Part shown: in pieces, positions 8,936-19,128 of the stretch
How the letters are laid out: each line of letters begins with the position of its first letter
How positions within the stretch are numbered: the first letter of the stretch is position 1
Assembly (NCBI GenBank): GCA_963575745.1
Contig: CAUYUJ010021031.1
Location: 33,946-97,945 of the forward strand
Source of the DNA: Prorocentrum cordatum
Lineage: Eukaryota; Sar; Dinophyceae; Prorocentrales; Prorocentraceae
Reading direction: 5' to 3'
Length of the DNA stretch: 64,000 nucleotides
The notes under the pieces: model-generated
What the model saw: the letters and a program-made list of their open reading frames with translations, nothing else
Databases searched by the model: none
What the model was told of the DNA's origin: nothing
Made by a program: the position numbers and the translations under genes

Positions 8936-10652
8936 AGCCCCGCGAGGAGTGGTTTCAGACATGGAGGGTACAGCACAGGGGCTTCGCCTTCCGCTTCAAC
9001 CTGCTGGACTCCGCTGGCAAGAAAGCTCACGCATCGCTGCGTCATGACCGCCACCTGCCCGATCCTGCCCGCCGACGCCCCCCCCTATCCCCCCAAAAAA
9101 CAGATTCTCTTCCCGCTCATCTGCCGCCTGACTCTTCGCTCCCCCCTCTCCCCATGCATCCCTCTCACCCCTCCCCTGCTCGACGGAGGAATGGGCGGGA
9201 GGGCAGCCCGCGTGGGCCCGGACCACTGGCGATCCTCCGCGTTATCCGCCGGACGGTCGTCCTCATCCGTCTCCTACTTCACCTCCTCATCCTTCTCCTG
9301 TTCCTCCGCGTGCCTTTTCCTATGACCTGTCGTCTCCTCGTGTCCAGTCTGTTCCTCGTCATCTTCATCCTGCTCCCCCTTCCGCCTCTTCTCCCTCCTC
9401 ATCCTCTGTTCGCTCATTCCCTCACAATCCTTCCCATCATCACCCCACTTGAGATCATGATCGTTATCCCCGTCGCCCTCCCCGTCCTCCTTCCTCACCC
9501 ACTCCCCCTCGTCGCCTCGTTCTCCTCTCCTCATCCTCCTCCTTCTCCGCCCCGCCCGCCCCCTCATTTCCCAGCCCCCTCGTTGCTCCGTTGCCCCTCC
9601 TCCCCCCCGCCCTCCCCCCTCCTCCCCTCCCTCCCCCCTCCTGCCGCCTCCTGTGCCAGACACCCGACGGGATGATCTCCTTACATCCGCTGCCCCACGC
9701 CTCCCGGCCGCTTCCCGTGGGGCAGCTCTTCACCCCAGAGGCCGCACAAAGCCCAGCAACAAAACAAAACAAGCTACGCCGGACGTCTGCGACCCTGAGC
9801 CAGTCCTGGAGCGCGCGCTGACCAGGACCTCGCGGGCGGATCCGGCCGTGCCGACGAGGAGCCTCCCCGCGGCCCAGACGGAGTGAAGAAGGCCCAAAGC
9901 CCCGAACCCAGAACGCCAACGTACAGTGAGCGGCTTGAACTTTTCAAAAGGGGCTCCGTCGTTCCTTAGGCTTGCATGCGTTATTCATCGTCCCGTAGAG
10001 GGTTATTGATTAGTTATCGCCCCTTATGCGTTCCTCCCTGGAGAAAAAAGAGGCTTCATTCCTTAATTATCGTTCCTTAGGTCAGGCCGATGACGGTACT
10101 TTGTTTCACAACGTGGGCCTCCAGAGGTCGCGACCCCTTCCCAGGAACCGGCTTCTCGTCCCGAGCCGCTTCTTGATGGGAACCCCGAGACCAGCCTCAA
10201 ATTTCCCGCGAAGGTTTTGTTTACGACGCGACGGGGCCTGGGATCCTCGAGCCTTGACCCCCAGACATCCGACGATGTGTTTTTGTTGTCCTCAAGCTTC
10301 GCGCGGCCCGCTTAGCTTCGACAGGAAGAGGTGCGCTCTCGACCCGCGAATCATAATAAAAGTGTTTTTGTTGTCCAATGCGCGGCCCCAGAGGTCCCGA
10401 CTCCTTCCATGGGGCTCGAGGTTCGCCCGGATGCATCCTTGAAGCCCCCAGGGCCCGAAAGCGGCCCCGAGGGCCGAAGTCCAAGAGAAAGTACCAGTTG
10501 CAAAAATCATGACGTCGACCTGGCGGCCCAGGGCCTTGAGAAAATCGGGGGAAGAGGAGGGTGGGTAAGGGGGCTATGATGAGGAGAAGGAGGAAGAGGG
10601 GAGGAGGACAAGGAGGGAGATGAGGAGGGGTACGAAGGCGAGGCATCCTGCG
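8936..10652. other. Intergenic, pyrimidine-rich, with decayed dispersed repeats; no gene seen
   Basis: 9050-9660 is pyrimidine-rich but not a clean microsatellite. 10110-10520 has two diverged copies of a GAGGTC-CCGACC type sequence with a shared GTGTTTTTGTTGTCC (10280 and 10361), ending in AAAAATCATGACGTCG near 10502. That end matches the dispersed family at 31239-33055 in reverse orientation. I see no coding sequence with recognisable composition. Confidence 0.5.
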
Positions 10653-10952
10653 TATCCTCCTCCGCCTCCTCCCTCCTCCTCCTCATCATCCTCCTCCTCC
10701 TCCTCCTCCTCCTCCTCCTCCTCCTCCTCCTCCTCCTCTTCCTCCTCCTCATTCCCCTCCTCCTCCTCCTCCTCGTCCTCTCCTGCCTCCTCCTCCTCCT
10801 CTCCTCCTCCTCCTCCCTCCTCCTACCTCGTTCCTGCTCTTCCTTCCTCCTTCCCCCTCTTCCTCCTCCTCCTCTCATACTCCTCTTCCTCCTCTTCTCC
10901 TCCTCCTTCCTCCTCCTCATCACCATCATCACCATCATCAGCATCATCATCA

Positions 10953-10997
<45 letters not shown>

Positions 10998-11207
10998 TCG
11001 TCATCCTCATCATCATCCTCATCCTCCTCCTCAGCTTTATCCTGCTCCCCCTGCCTCCTTCATCCTCTCTCTCCTCATCCTCCATCTCCCCTCCTCCTCC
11101 TCCTCATCCTCTCCCTCCTTCCTCCTCATCCTCTCCTCCTCCTCCTCCTCCTCCTCCTCCTTTTCCTCCTCCTCCTCCTCCTCCTCCTCCTCCTCCTCCT
11201 CCTCCAG
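10653..11207. repeat. CTC/CAT microsatellite preceding LINE-A
   Basis: Mostly CTC, with a CAT tract near 10918-10995. It ends in a pyrimidine run followed by TTCTGGCGCAG (about 11211-11221). A polypyrimidine tract before an AG is what a splice acceptor needs, but no experiment supports use here. Confidence 0.93.
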
Positions 11208-11317
11208 CCGTTCTGGCGCAGGTGAGCGCTTGCGGGTCCTCTCTTCAGAACGGCAAGGGATCCGCGGGTCAAAATTTTGGCTTCTATCTTTTCACTTCCA
11301 TCATTCCAGTCAGACTG

Positions 11318-12619
11318 ATGTCCCATGGCCCTTACAAGGGCGGCGGCGGCGGCGGAGGAGGCTCTCCCCCTTGGCGCGGCGGCGGCTCAAAGGGCTGGCA
11401 GCGGCAGGACTGGAACAACTACGACTACGGAGGCGCCCAGTGGCTGGCTGGCAAAGGATACGGCGCGTCCGGCAGGAGCGACTGCTGGAAATGCGTTGCA
11501 TGCGGGTGCGGCAAGACCACTGTCTGGGCGTCGCACTGCAAGCACTGCGGTGCGCCGAGGCAAGCCCCTTCGACCAGCCAGCCTGCTCCTCCTCGCGGCG
11601 TTTGGTCTCATCAGCAGGGTTTTCCTCGTGCTCCTGGGCATCACCCCCCAGGAGGGTGGGCTGCCCTCCCGCCTGGACCTCAGCTTGGAGGAGCGGCGCA
11701 GGGCACGGGCAGCAGTGGCCGTGGACAGGACGCCCCGCTGGACGCAAAGGAGCTCCAGATGCTGGTCGCCCTGGCGCGCCGCGCAGGTGACCAGACGACC
11801 GCGGCCAGGCACCAAGGCCAGCTGGACTCCATGGCGGCAGCCGCGAAGCCCCCGCCCAAGGCCCTGCAGGACCAAGTCAGCGACCTGCACCACCGCATCA
11901 AGAAGCTCGACGGCAGGCTGGAGTCCGAGCTGGCGAAACTTGCGAGGTGGCAGGACGGCATCAGGGCGCAAGAGGTGCTCATTCACTACTTTCCGAAGCA
12001 GTCCGAGGCCATGGTCACAGAACATCGGCAATTGGTTGCACAGCTTCACAGTGCAGTTGTTCCTCCCTCGGCCGACGCAGAGGTCGCGTCTGGGCCCACT
12101 TTGTCACTCCGCGACCTCGTGGACGGGAGGGTCTCCAACATCGTCATCGACGACGGGGGCCTCTTCTCGGTCGACGCTGAGGGCATGGAGGCTTCGGATC
12201 TTCAAGAGGTGGAGCGACGTCGGGCCGACTTCAAGGAGCACATCGGCAAGGCAGCCAAGGCCCTATTCGCCGAAGCAATGGAGCGTGCGGCAGTCGCCAA
12301 GGCCGAGCACGACGGTTACCTCAAGCGCATGGCCACAAAGCGCAGGAAGGGCTGCGACGGAGCCGTGTCGGCTGGGGGCGGAGTTCGTGAAGGAGGCGCT
12401 GAAGAAGCTGGGTCGCATCCTGGCGGTGCCTCTGGCAGCGGCGACGCCGCGGCTAGCGACGTCAGCCAGCCAGCCGCCTCAGTCAGCCGAGTTCGAGAAC
12501 ATGCAGCACGAGTTGCGGAGCGTGTTCAACAGCAGCAGGCGACTTCTGAGGGCAGCGGCTCAAGCGAGCGGCCCAGTGAGCAGCGACATCTTAGCCCCCC
12601 TGACGGTCAGCAGGCCTGA
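11318..12619 (+). CDS. LINE-A ORF1: Gly-rich protein with RanBP2-like zinc finger and coiled coil
   Basis: Probably the RNA-binding ORF1 protein of the LINE particle. The ATG at 11318 opens a frame that also extends upstream to 11222 without an ATG. A Gly-rich N-terminus (about residues 7-40) is followed by WKCVACG...CKHCG (about 55-80), a W-x-C-x2-C-G...C-x2-C pattern like RanBP2 fingers, which bind single-stranded RNA. A Pro/Gly linker comes next, then a charged helical region about 180-350 likely to form a coiled coil, and a low-complexity tail. The stop is 21 nt before ORF2. LINE-B ORF1 has the same type of finger near its N-terminus. Confidence 0.65.
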   Translation: MSHGPYKGGGGGGGGSPPWRGGGSKGWQRQDWNNYDYGGAQWLAGKGYGASGRSDCWKCVACGCGKTTVWASHCKHCGAPRQAPSTSQPAPPRGVWSHQQGFPRAPGHHPPGGWAALPPGPQLGGAAQGTGSSGRGQDAPLDAKELQMLVALARRAGDQTTAARHQGQLDSMAAAAKPPPKALQDQVSDLHHRIKKLDGRLESELAKLARWQDGIRAQEVLIHYFPKQSEAMVTEHRQLVAQLHSAVVPPSADAEVASGPTLSLRDLVDGRVSNIVIDDGGLFSVDAEGMEASDLQEVERRRADFKEHIGKAAKALFAEAMERAAVAKAEHDGYLKRMATKRRKGCDGAVSAGGGVREGGAEEAGSHPGGASGSGDAAASDVSQPAASVSRVREHAARVAERVQQQQATSEGSGSSERPSEQRHLSPPDGQQA

Positions 12620-12640
12620 AGGGGGGGACTCTACTTTTCT

Positions 12641-13990
12641 ATGCCTGCAACACCTGACAGGTGTTCCAGTTCAGTGTTTTCGGAGGGAGGTCGACAGCGC
12701 GCGCGGGCTGTCAGGACCCCTCCTCCTCGTGCCCAACTTATTCCTGCTTTGCCTCGAAATACTAGTCCCAACGCGCGAGCTAGGGATGCTGCCTCCTCGG
12801 AGCCAGGGCACTCTGGCACCGTTTTTGGAGGTCCCTTTTTGCCCCCGCCACCCCCGGGCCACCAGTCGTTCCGTCTGAGGGTCGTGTCGGTGAACGGTAA
12901 CGCCTGGGGGTCGGTGAAGGAGTGGCTCCCTAGTATCGATGCTGAAGTTATTCTAGTCCAAGAACACAAGCTTTTGACGCAGGAGGCTTTGGATAGAGCT
13001 TCCTCTGTTTGTCTTGGCCTCGGTTTCAAATCGCTTTGGATCCCTGGCACGACTGGGCCCGAAGGCGGCCCTTCTGCGGGAGTCTCGATCCTGTGCAGCG
13101 CCAACCTTGGGCTTCATAGGGCGCCCTCGGGGCTCGAGCTGGCCCCCCACAGGGCCATCACGGCCCTAGCGCATGCGCCCCAAGGGGACGCGTTTCAAGT
13201 TTGTTCTGTGTATATGCGTGACTCGGAAGGGCTTTCGGAATCTAACCTCGAGATACTGTCGGCGATAGGGGCGGAAGGGTCCACCCGCGGGAAACCATTT
13301 CTTGTTGGGGGAGACTGGAACATGGAGCCATCCGAACTCGCCAAGTCCTTTTTCGTGAGCACCCTGGTTGGTCAAGTCATCGACCCCAGCAAGCCTACCT
13401 GTCACGCTGGAGCGGGCAAAGTCTACGACTACTTCGCTGTGTCTTCTGGGCTTACCAAGGGAGCCGCTGAAGTCCGCATTATCGAGGACGCTGGTTTCTT
13501 TCCGCACAGCCCAGTCTGTCTCGAGTTCCACGCTGGACTAGCTCAGATGCACTACCTCGCGTTCAGGCGCCCGCCACCTCTCCCATCGGAAGTACCCTTC
13601 GGACCGCAGCCCGAGCCGATGGACTTTAAGCGCGTGCACGCCCAGCTGGATGCAGCGTTCATTCGAGCCAAGAGAGGGGACGATGGGGTCATGACTGCTC
13701 GCCTATTTCGCGAAGCTTACGCGTCTTGGGCGGGACTTGCTGAACAGGAACTTTCCAGGACTTTCGGGGTTCAACTTCTTGGTTTGGGGTCTAGGGGCGT
13801 GGGGCCCAAGACCCATTGGAGGCCGATCCTTAGTAAAGACCATGGGTGTGTGCGGTACCCCCAGCTCCACGCCTGCCGCTGGCTCGCCTCGAAGTTCAAA
13901 CGTCTTTTTATGCGTGTGCAGAGGGGGGGGCTGGCCTCAGGCTCGGGATGTGGGGCGCGTTCTTTCGTCTCCCCCCCAAAAAAAGCTTGT
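12641..13990 (+). CDS. LINE-A ORF2, first segment: EEP-type endonuclease
   Basis: An endonuclease/exonuclease/phosphatase fold that would nick target DNA to prime reverse transcription. The ATG is at 12641. Landmarks are LRVVSVNGNAWGS (about residue 79), VQEHKLL with the catalytic Glu near 108, GGDWNMEP (Asp about 225), VYDYF (about 261) and PHSPV (His about 289), which replaces the usual SDH. The frame stays sensible to RYPQLHACRWLASKFKRLF (about 13850-13912). After that the coding signal moves to another frame within 13920-13990, where runs of G, C and A lie. The original frame ends at 14050. Confidence 0.82.
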
Positions 13991-16404
13991 GTAAGCCCGA
14001 CAATTTGTTCCCTGGGATCGAAGCTATTTACGATCGTGTTTCCTCGGTGATTTTGGACCTCAAGGTTTTGGAGGACCCTCATGAAGGGTCGGGCTCTGAT
14101 CCTAGCTTCTTGGAGGCTCTGGAGGTTTTGACAGCCCAAGTCGAAGAGGTCTCTACCCAGGTGACCGACTTTGTATCACAATGTAGCGCCTTCTACGCCA
14201 CCAAGGCCAGACGCGATTGGGCGGACTGGCTCACCGAGAATGTCGATCAGGGTGGACGTAGGGCGCACGGCTACACGAAAGATCCTCAAGGATGGTCTCC
14301 ATCCACTACACTTAGTGCTGGGGGCTGCGTGGTGTCGGACCCGCAGGCGCTCCTGGCCGCCGAAGCTCATCGTTTTCGCCATTTGTGGGAAGGGCTCCCT
14401 GTACCTCAGAAAAGGCAAGGGAAAGTTAATGCTCCCCTCCCCCCTATCACGGTGGACATTATTCGCAAGGTTTCTCGCACTTTTGCCCATAGGTCTGCCA
14501 CGGGCCTCGATGGGTTTCATTTGAGACACTTTTCGGTGCTGTCCGACGGGGCTTTGTGGGCCCTCTCGCGGTTCTTTACGTTGATGGAACTCACGGGCAC
14601 CCTTCCCCCGCAGCTGGAGGCCGTGATCATTGCTATGTTGCCGAAACCCTCCACTGGTTTCCGCCCCATCGGGGTCTTCCCCAGCCGGCACAGATTACGC
14701 AGGAAATGCAGGAGAGATTATGCGGTTGAGTGGGAAGGGAAACACCAGAGAGAGTACTGGGCGGCGGGAAAATTCAAGCCCGCTTGTGATGTTGTTTGGA
14801 GGCAAAGTGCCCGTTATGAGGCTTCGCGTGCCTGCGGGCAGGAGGCCTGGACTCTCCTCTGGGATGTTGTTAAATATTACGAGCGCATCCCTCTTGATCT
14901 TCTGGCTCTTCGATGCAGGCAGCACGGCCTCCCTGATGCACTCACCGATGTGTGCATGGCGGGATACCGTTCTGCCCGCTTCCTGGTGCTTGCTGGAGTG
15001 GTTACGCCTCCTACTTACGCGGGAGTTGGAATCATAGCTGGCTGCAGTTTTGCTACCACTATGATCAGGATTGTTGCCTTGCGTGGATTCGACCAACTGG
15101 AGGTTCCCAAGGGGATCACGTTCGACGCTTACATCGATGACCTCGGGATCAATGCGATTGGGACCACCAGACACATTATGATAGAACTCCCGAAAGCGGC
15201 TAAGTCCCTTGAGGAGATCATTGAGAAGGTTCTTTTTGCGAAAGTCTCCCCCGACAAGGTCGGGTTGGTCGCGTCCTCCAAGGAAATCGCCAGGCACGTC
15301 CAGAAACGACTTGGGGGGCTTGGAGGAGTTTTTACTGAGTCTTTCGTCAATTTGGGGATAGATGACACTGCGGGCTGCGCCAGGCGAGCCCGTGGGCGCA
15401 ACAGCAGAGCGAAGACGCGCTTTGCGAGAGCCTCTAGGCGTGCTGGCAGGCTGGCTCGTCAAAGAGGAGTTCTAGGACCGAGGGCTACCAAGCTCTGCAC
15501 TGCGGGACCTCTTGCGGGAGTTAATTATGGGGCGGAGGTTCACGGGATCAGTGACGGAGAACTCGCTAAAGTCAGACGCATGTGTGCCTCTACGATGAAG
15601 CCTGCCTGCGGCGGCCGAACCATTCTTAGCAGGATTGAAGGAGATCCTGCTTGGTGGGGTGCTGTGGCGCCAGCCATCAGGTGGGCCAAGGAAGTCTGGG
15701 CCCGTGCCACGAGGGTCTCGGAAGTTTGTTTTTCTTGGGCCGAGCTCCGAAACATGCGGCACGATGTTTTCGGGCGTTCGTGGACCTGGAGGACCGTGGG
15801 CGGGCCCATCGGGGCCATGAAATTGTCCTTGGCCCGCTTGGGATGGAGCATGCCCTCGCCCTTTGTTATGATTAGCGACTTGGGGGTTGAGCAATCTCTC
15901 ACGCTCGCGCCTCCTTCCCTTCTTCAGGTTTTTCTCAAAGAGGGGGTTTGGCGTTCTTTGGAGAGGGAAGCGGCCGCCAAGTACGGCCCCGAAGGGGCCG
16001 AGTCTTTATGTTTCGACGTCGTCATCAAAGCTCTTCGATCAAAAAAGTTTACTGCTCGCCAGAAAGGAACCATACGTTGTTGTGCCTGTCAAGGAATCTG
16101 GCCCAACGCCCGCGCTCGAGCAGCAGGTTATGAAGTCGAGGATCGTTGCCCGCTATGCCATCAGCCTGGCGACACGATCTTTCATCGACTGTACGCGTGT
16201 TCGGCGGTGGAGGAGGAGAGGAGTGCAGTGATTCCCCGCAGTGCGCTGGATCAGGTTTTGGGGCAGTTCGAAGCGGTCCCTGAGAGAGAACGGTTCCACC
16301 TTACCTCTGGCTTGTTTGGCCACCCCCAGAGTGCGCTCCCGCCCCCAAAGTCCGACAGTAGAACCGAGGAGGACGACGGTATCCAGTTTCAGTTTTTTTC
16401 TTGA
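13990..16404 (+). CDS. LINE-A ORF2, second segment: reverse transcriptase and zinc knuckle
   Basis: Continues the polyprotein in frame 1. The reverse transcriptase has FRPIGVFPS, the palm strand DVVKYYERIPLD (about 14866-14900) and the active-site box AYIDDLG with both Asp at 15136-15141, followed by a thumb-like region. Near 16147-16200 it encodes a C-x2-C...H...C knuckle (CPLCHQ...HRLYAC), common after LINE reverse transcriptases. There is no ATG at the junction, so this is part of ORF2, displaced by a frameshift near 13920-13990. It ends at a stop at 16402-16404, just after a run of T. Confidence 0.85.
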   Translation, partial: CKPDNLFPGIEAIYDRVSSVILDLKVLEDPHEGSGSDPSFLEALEVLTAQVEEVSTQVTDFVSQCSAFYATKARRDWADWLTENVDQGGRRAHGYTKDPQGWSPSTTLSAGGCVVSDPQALLAAEAHRFRHLWEGLPVPQKRQGKVNAPLPPITVDIIRKVSRTFAHRSATGLDGFHLRHFSVLSDGALWALSRFFTLMELTGTLPPQLEAVIIAMLPKPSTGFRPIGVFPSRHRLRRKCRRDYAVEWEGKHQREYWAAGKFKPACDVVWRQSARYEASRACGQEAWTLLWDVVKYYERIPLDLLALRCRQHGLPDALTDVCMAGYRSARFLVLAGVVTPPTYAGVGIIAGCSFATTMIRIVALRGFDQLEVPKGITFDAYIDDLGINAIGTTRHIMIELPKAAKSLEEIIEKVLFAKVSPDKVGLVASSKEIARHVQKRLGGLGGVFTESFVNLGIDDTAGCARRARGRNSRAKTRFARASRRAGRLARQRGVLGPRATKLCTAGPLAGVNYGAEVHGISDGELAKVRRMCASTMKPACGGRTILSRIEGDPAWWGAVAPAIRWAKEVWARATRVSEVCFSWAELRNMRHDVFGRSWTWRTVGGPIGAMKLSLARLGWSMPSPFVMISDLGVEQSLTLAPPSLLQVFLKEGVWRSLEREAAAKYGPEGAESLCFDVVIKALRSKKFTARQKGTIRCCACQGIWPNARARAAGYEVEDRCPLCHQPGDTIFHRLYACSAVEEERSAVIPRSALDQVLGQFEAVPERERFHLTSGLFGHPQSALPPPKSDSRTEEDDGIQFQFFS

Positions 16405-16792
16405 AGGTTTTGCAGCGGAAGGCATGGAGATGCCCCGCGACGGCCGCAGACAGATGTGGGGCCACGTTTTCTTAGACGGCTCGTGTTCGCGACGGGTGGT
16501 CCGCAGCTCGAATCGTGCTGGTTGGGGTTTAGCGATGATGGGCCCTCAGTCGAATCTCTTAGCCTGGAGCTGGGGCCCCGTGTGGGACAGCTGCCCTCAG
16601 ACTTCTCAGGCAGGAGAATTTCCAGCATATGCCATGGCATGTGCGTTCCTGTCTGCACCAGCAACTTTATACTCTGATTGCCAAAATGTAGTTTCCATGC
16701 ACGGCATGGCCCATCATCAGCAGATCTCACCCAAGCGTCCTTATTCGGGGCTTGTGGCTCAGGGTCGTTCTCTCTGGAAAAAATGGACGCTT
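16405..16792 (+). CDS. LINE-A ORF2, third segment: RNase H domain, truncated by gap
   Basis: In frame 2 the sequence encodes VFLDGSC (Asp 16475-16477), AGEFPAY (Glu 16616-16618) and LYSDCQNV (Asp 16676-16678). This is the D-E-D triad of RNase H in the right order and spacing. The last Asp and His are lost to the gap. The frame change from the reverse transcriptase segment probably occurs at the T run near 16391-16400. Confidence 0.78.
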
Positions 16793-16892
16793 NNNNNNNN
16801 NNNNNNNNNNNNNNNNNNNNNNNNNNNNNNNNNNNNNNNNNNNNNNNNNNNNNNNNNNNNNNNNNNNNNNNNNNNNNNNNNNNNNNNNNNNN
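16793..16892. other. Assembly gap, exactly 100 N
   Basis: One hundred unknown bases, a conventional scaffold gap of unknown true size. LINE-A sequence enters from the left and a CTC microsatellite starts on the right, so the gap probably hides the LINE-A 3' end. Confidence 1.
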
Positions 16893-17080
16893 CCTCCTCC
16901 TCCTCCTCCTCCTCCTCATCATCATCATCATCATCAGCATCTCATATGGTCTCATCTCGTCTCATCTCATCTCATCTCAACTCATCTCATCTCATCTCAT
17001 CTCATCTCGTCCTCCTCCTCCTCCTCCTCCTCCTCCTCCTCCTCCTTCTCCTCCTCCTCCTCCTTCTCCTCCTGCTCCTC
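16893..17080. repeat. CTC, CAT and CTCAT microsatellites
   Basis: A CTC run, a short CAT run, a pentanucleotide CTCAT array (about 16940-17008) and more CTC. Confidence 0.93.
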
Positions 17081-17330
17081 ATCCACCCACAGGACGGGGA
17101 GATCCAGCTGCACCTCGACCCGGCGCCGGGCGGTCCTGGTGCCGAGGCGCCCGGCGTCCTGTCCGTACTCGCGGGCCCCGCCCCAGAGCATGGCGGCGAG
17201 GCGCCGGGAGGGGCGGGCCGCCTCCACCGCAGGAGGGGAGGGAGGGAAGGGAGGGAAGGGAGGGAAGGGAGGGACGGAAGCAGGAGGGAGGGAGGCAGGG
17301 AGGCAGGGAGGCAGGGAGGCAGGGAGGCAG
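17081..17330. repeat. GC-rich spacer and G-run tract (GGGAGGGAA)
   Basis: 17081-17223 is non-repetitive GC-rich sequence with an open frame on each strand and no recognised product. 17230-17330 consists of closely spaced GGG and GGGG runs (GGGAGGGAA, then GGGAGGCA units) that could form G-quadruplexes on the + strand. Confidence 0.7.
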
Positions 17331-17505
17331 GGAGGAGGAGGAGGAGGAGGAGGAGGAGGAGGAGGAGGAGGAAGGAGTGAGGCGAGGAGGAATGAGGAGA
17401 ATGAGGAGATGATGGGAGGAGGAGGAGGAGGATGGGATGAGGATGAGGATGAGGATGAGGATGAGGATGATGAGGAGGAGGAGGAGGTGGAGGAGGAGGA
17501 GGAGG

Positions 17506-17548
<43 letters not shown>

Positions 17549-17581
17549 TGAGGAGGACGATGAGGTGGAGAGCGTGGAGAA

Positions 17582-17613
<32 letters not shown>

Positions 17614-17721
17614 GAGGAGGAGGAGGAGGAGGAGGAGGAGGAGGAGGAGGAGGAGGAGGCGGAGAAAGTTGAAGAAGGAGGGAAGAGGAGGAGGAGGAGG
17701 AGGAGGAGGAGGAGGAGAAGG
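17331..17721. repeat. GGA/GAT microsatellite before LINE-B
   Basis: GGA with GAT and GAC interruptions, on the opposite strand sense to the CTC tracts elsewhere. Confidence 0.93.
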
Positions 17722-18078
17722 CGTATCGGCTGAGGGCCGCCCCTGGGGATTGGGGGGCAGCCCTACCCGCCGTGGCCTCACGCGTGGCCCCCGGCCCGCG
17801 CGCGCCATAGCCCGCGAATCCCCGCGGCAGTGCTGCCTGCAGGCGGCGCAGCGCACCCGCGGCCCAGCCGCGGCCACCGCGGCCTCGCCGCGGTCACGCC
17901 GCCATTCAAGCGGCGGCATTGGCGGCGTTCTCGTTCACGAGAGCCCGCCAAGCACAGACGTGAAAGGAGAGCCCGCGGACAAGCGCGACTGCTCGTAAGG
18001 GCGGTCAGCGCTCGAGAGTTGCTCCTACGTCACCACAGCGCCCAGCAACCACGGCGCCAGACCGACTGTGCAGAAGAC

Positions 18079-19128
18079 ATGGCTGGTACCTGGCAGTGTG
18101 CGTGTGGGCGCCATGTATCAGAGCGGCACTGGACGTGCCGATGTTGCAACGGGCACTACAACCAGAGAAGGCGACGCCCCGCATCGCGAGGGCGACCACC
18201 ACAGCAGCAAGCAGCAAGTTCTGCCACTCCGAGGCGGGCTTCCCAGCCCGACCCCGTGGCGAAGAAGCTCATAACCAAGACGCTACCTCTCCCCAAGAGC
18301 GAGGCAGAAGCGCACAAGGTTTACGAGGTCTACGGCAAGCCTCCGACCGACCCAGCGGCGCAACGCCAGTACAAAGACGAGATCAAGAGCCGCACTTACG
18401 ACGTAGCCAACCTCATTTGTGCGGCCAGGCGGGCAAACAAGCCCTGCGACGAGGAGCTAACCGAAGTTGCAGCGCTCAAGTTCCTTATGGGACTCACCGA
18501 GAAGCGCAAGGACCAGATCCAGGCCCTCAAGGACAAGAAGGCCATTTACAAGGAGAAACTTGGCAAGATTCGGGAAAGCATCAAAGAGTTCAAACAGCAA
18601 GAAAAACAGGTCGAGGCGGAGATCGCCAAGACCGACGTCTGCATAGCTGAACTCGAGGATGCCCCAGACTCCGAGGACGGCGAGCCCGACGACGCTGCCC
18701 AGGACCACCAGACAGCGGATGGCCCAACCTCGCACAACGTGGCACCACCGCCACCCCCAGCAGCGCCTGGCACCCAAATGGCACAGATACAGGCACAGCT
18801 TGCCATGCAGCAAAGCATAATCACCCAGCTGCTGGGACTTGTCCAGCCAGCCGCGGGGGCTTGCATCCAGGGCGTCCCTGGAGTGCCCCCGCCAGTCACG
18901 GGCGCGGTCCTTCCACCGGCCCCAGCACATCTGATCCTGCAGATGCAGACCATGGCGCCTGGCATCTTTCCCCCCCAGCAAGTGTTCAGCCAGCCCCAGC
19001 AAACCCAGCAGGCGCAGCAGGGCTCGCCGGCGAGGTCCAAGTCGGCGATGGGCCAAGCCTACTTGGCGGCGAGAAAGGGAAAGGCAAGGACGGCAGCGCC
19101 GTGGGGTTTACCCCAGAGGGGGCGGTAG
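18079..19128 (+). CDS. LINE-B ORF1, first segment: zinc finger plus coiled coil
   Basis: The ATG at 18079 begins a protein with WQCACG...CRCC within its first 25 residues. This is a W-x-C-x-C-G...C-x2-C variant of the finger in LINE-A ORF1. A basic linker follows, then about 120 residues rich in Lys and Glu (about 18400-18640) with strong coiled-coil character, an acidic patch and a Pro/Gln-rich tail. The likely role is binding of the element RNA. The frame runs to a stop at 19128. The neighbouring frame carries a more natural continuation from about 19060, so a frameshift near the purine run at 19070-19090 is likely. Confidence 0.6.
   Translation: MAGTWQCACGRHVSERHWTCRCCNGHYNQRRRRPASRGRPPQQQAASSATPRRASQPDPVAKKLITKTLPLPKSEAEAHKVYEVYGKPPTDPAAQRQYKDEIKSRTYDVANLICAARRANKPCDEELTEVAALKFLMGLTEKRKDQIQALKDKKAIYKEKLGKIRESIKEFKQQEKQVEAEIAKTDVCIAELEDAPDSEDGEPDDAAQDHQTADGPTSHNVAPPPPPAAPGTQMAQIQAQLAMQQSIITQLLGLVQPAAGACIQGVPGVPPPVTGAVLPPAPAHLILQMQTMAPGIFPPQQVFSQPQQTQQAQQGSPARSKSAMGQAYLAARKGKARTAAPWGLPQRGR

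Larger units (their letters stand above)
11208..16792 (+). mobile_element. LINE-A: non-LTR retrotransposon, 3' end lost in assembly gap
   Basis: Two consecutive coding units (ORF1 with a zinc finger, ORF2 with endonuclease, reverse transcriptase, zinc knuckle and RNase H) are arranged as in LINE elements with an apurinic-type endonuclease. ORF2 changes frame twice, near homopolymer runs. The 5' boundary is taken as the end of the CTC repeat. The 3' end runs into 100 N. No target-site duplication can be checked. Confidence 0.85.

Noticed and set aside
11204-11221. A third-rank spliced-leader resemblance (AGCCGTTCTGGCGCAGG) before LINE-A ORF1
   Set aside because: Only about 14 of 21 positions match and the terminal CTCAAG is not kept. 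A pyrimidine tract followed by CAG explains it as well.
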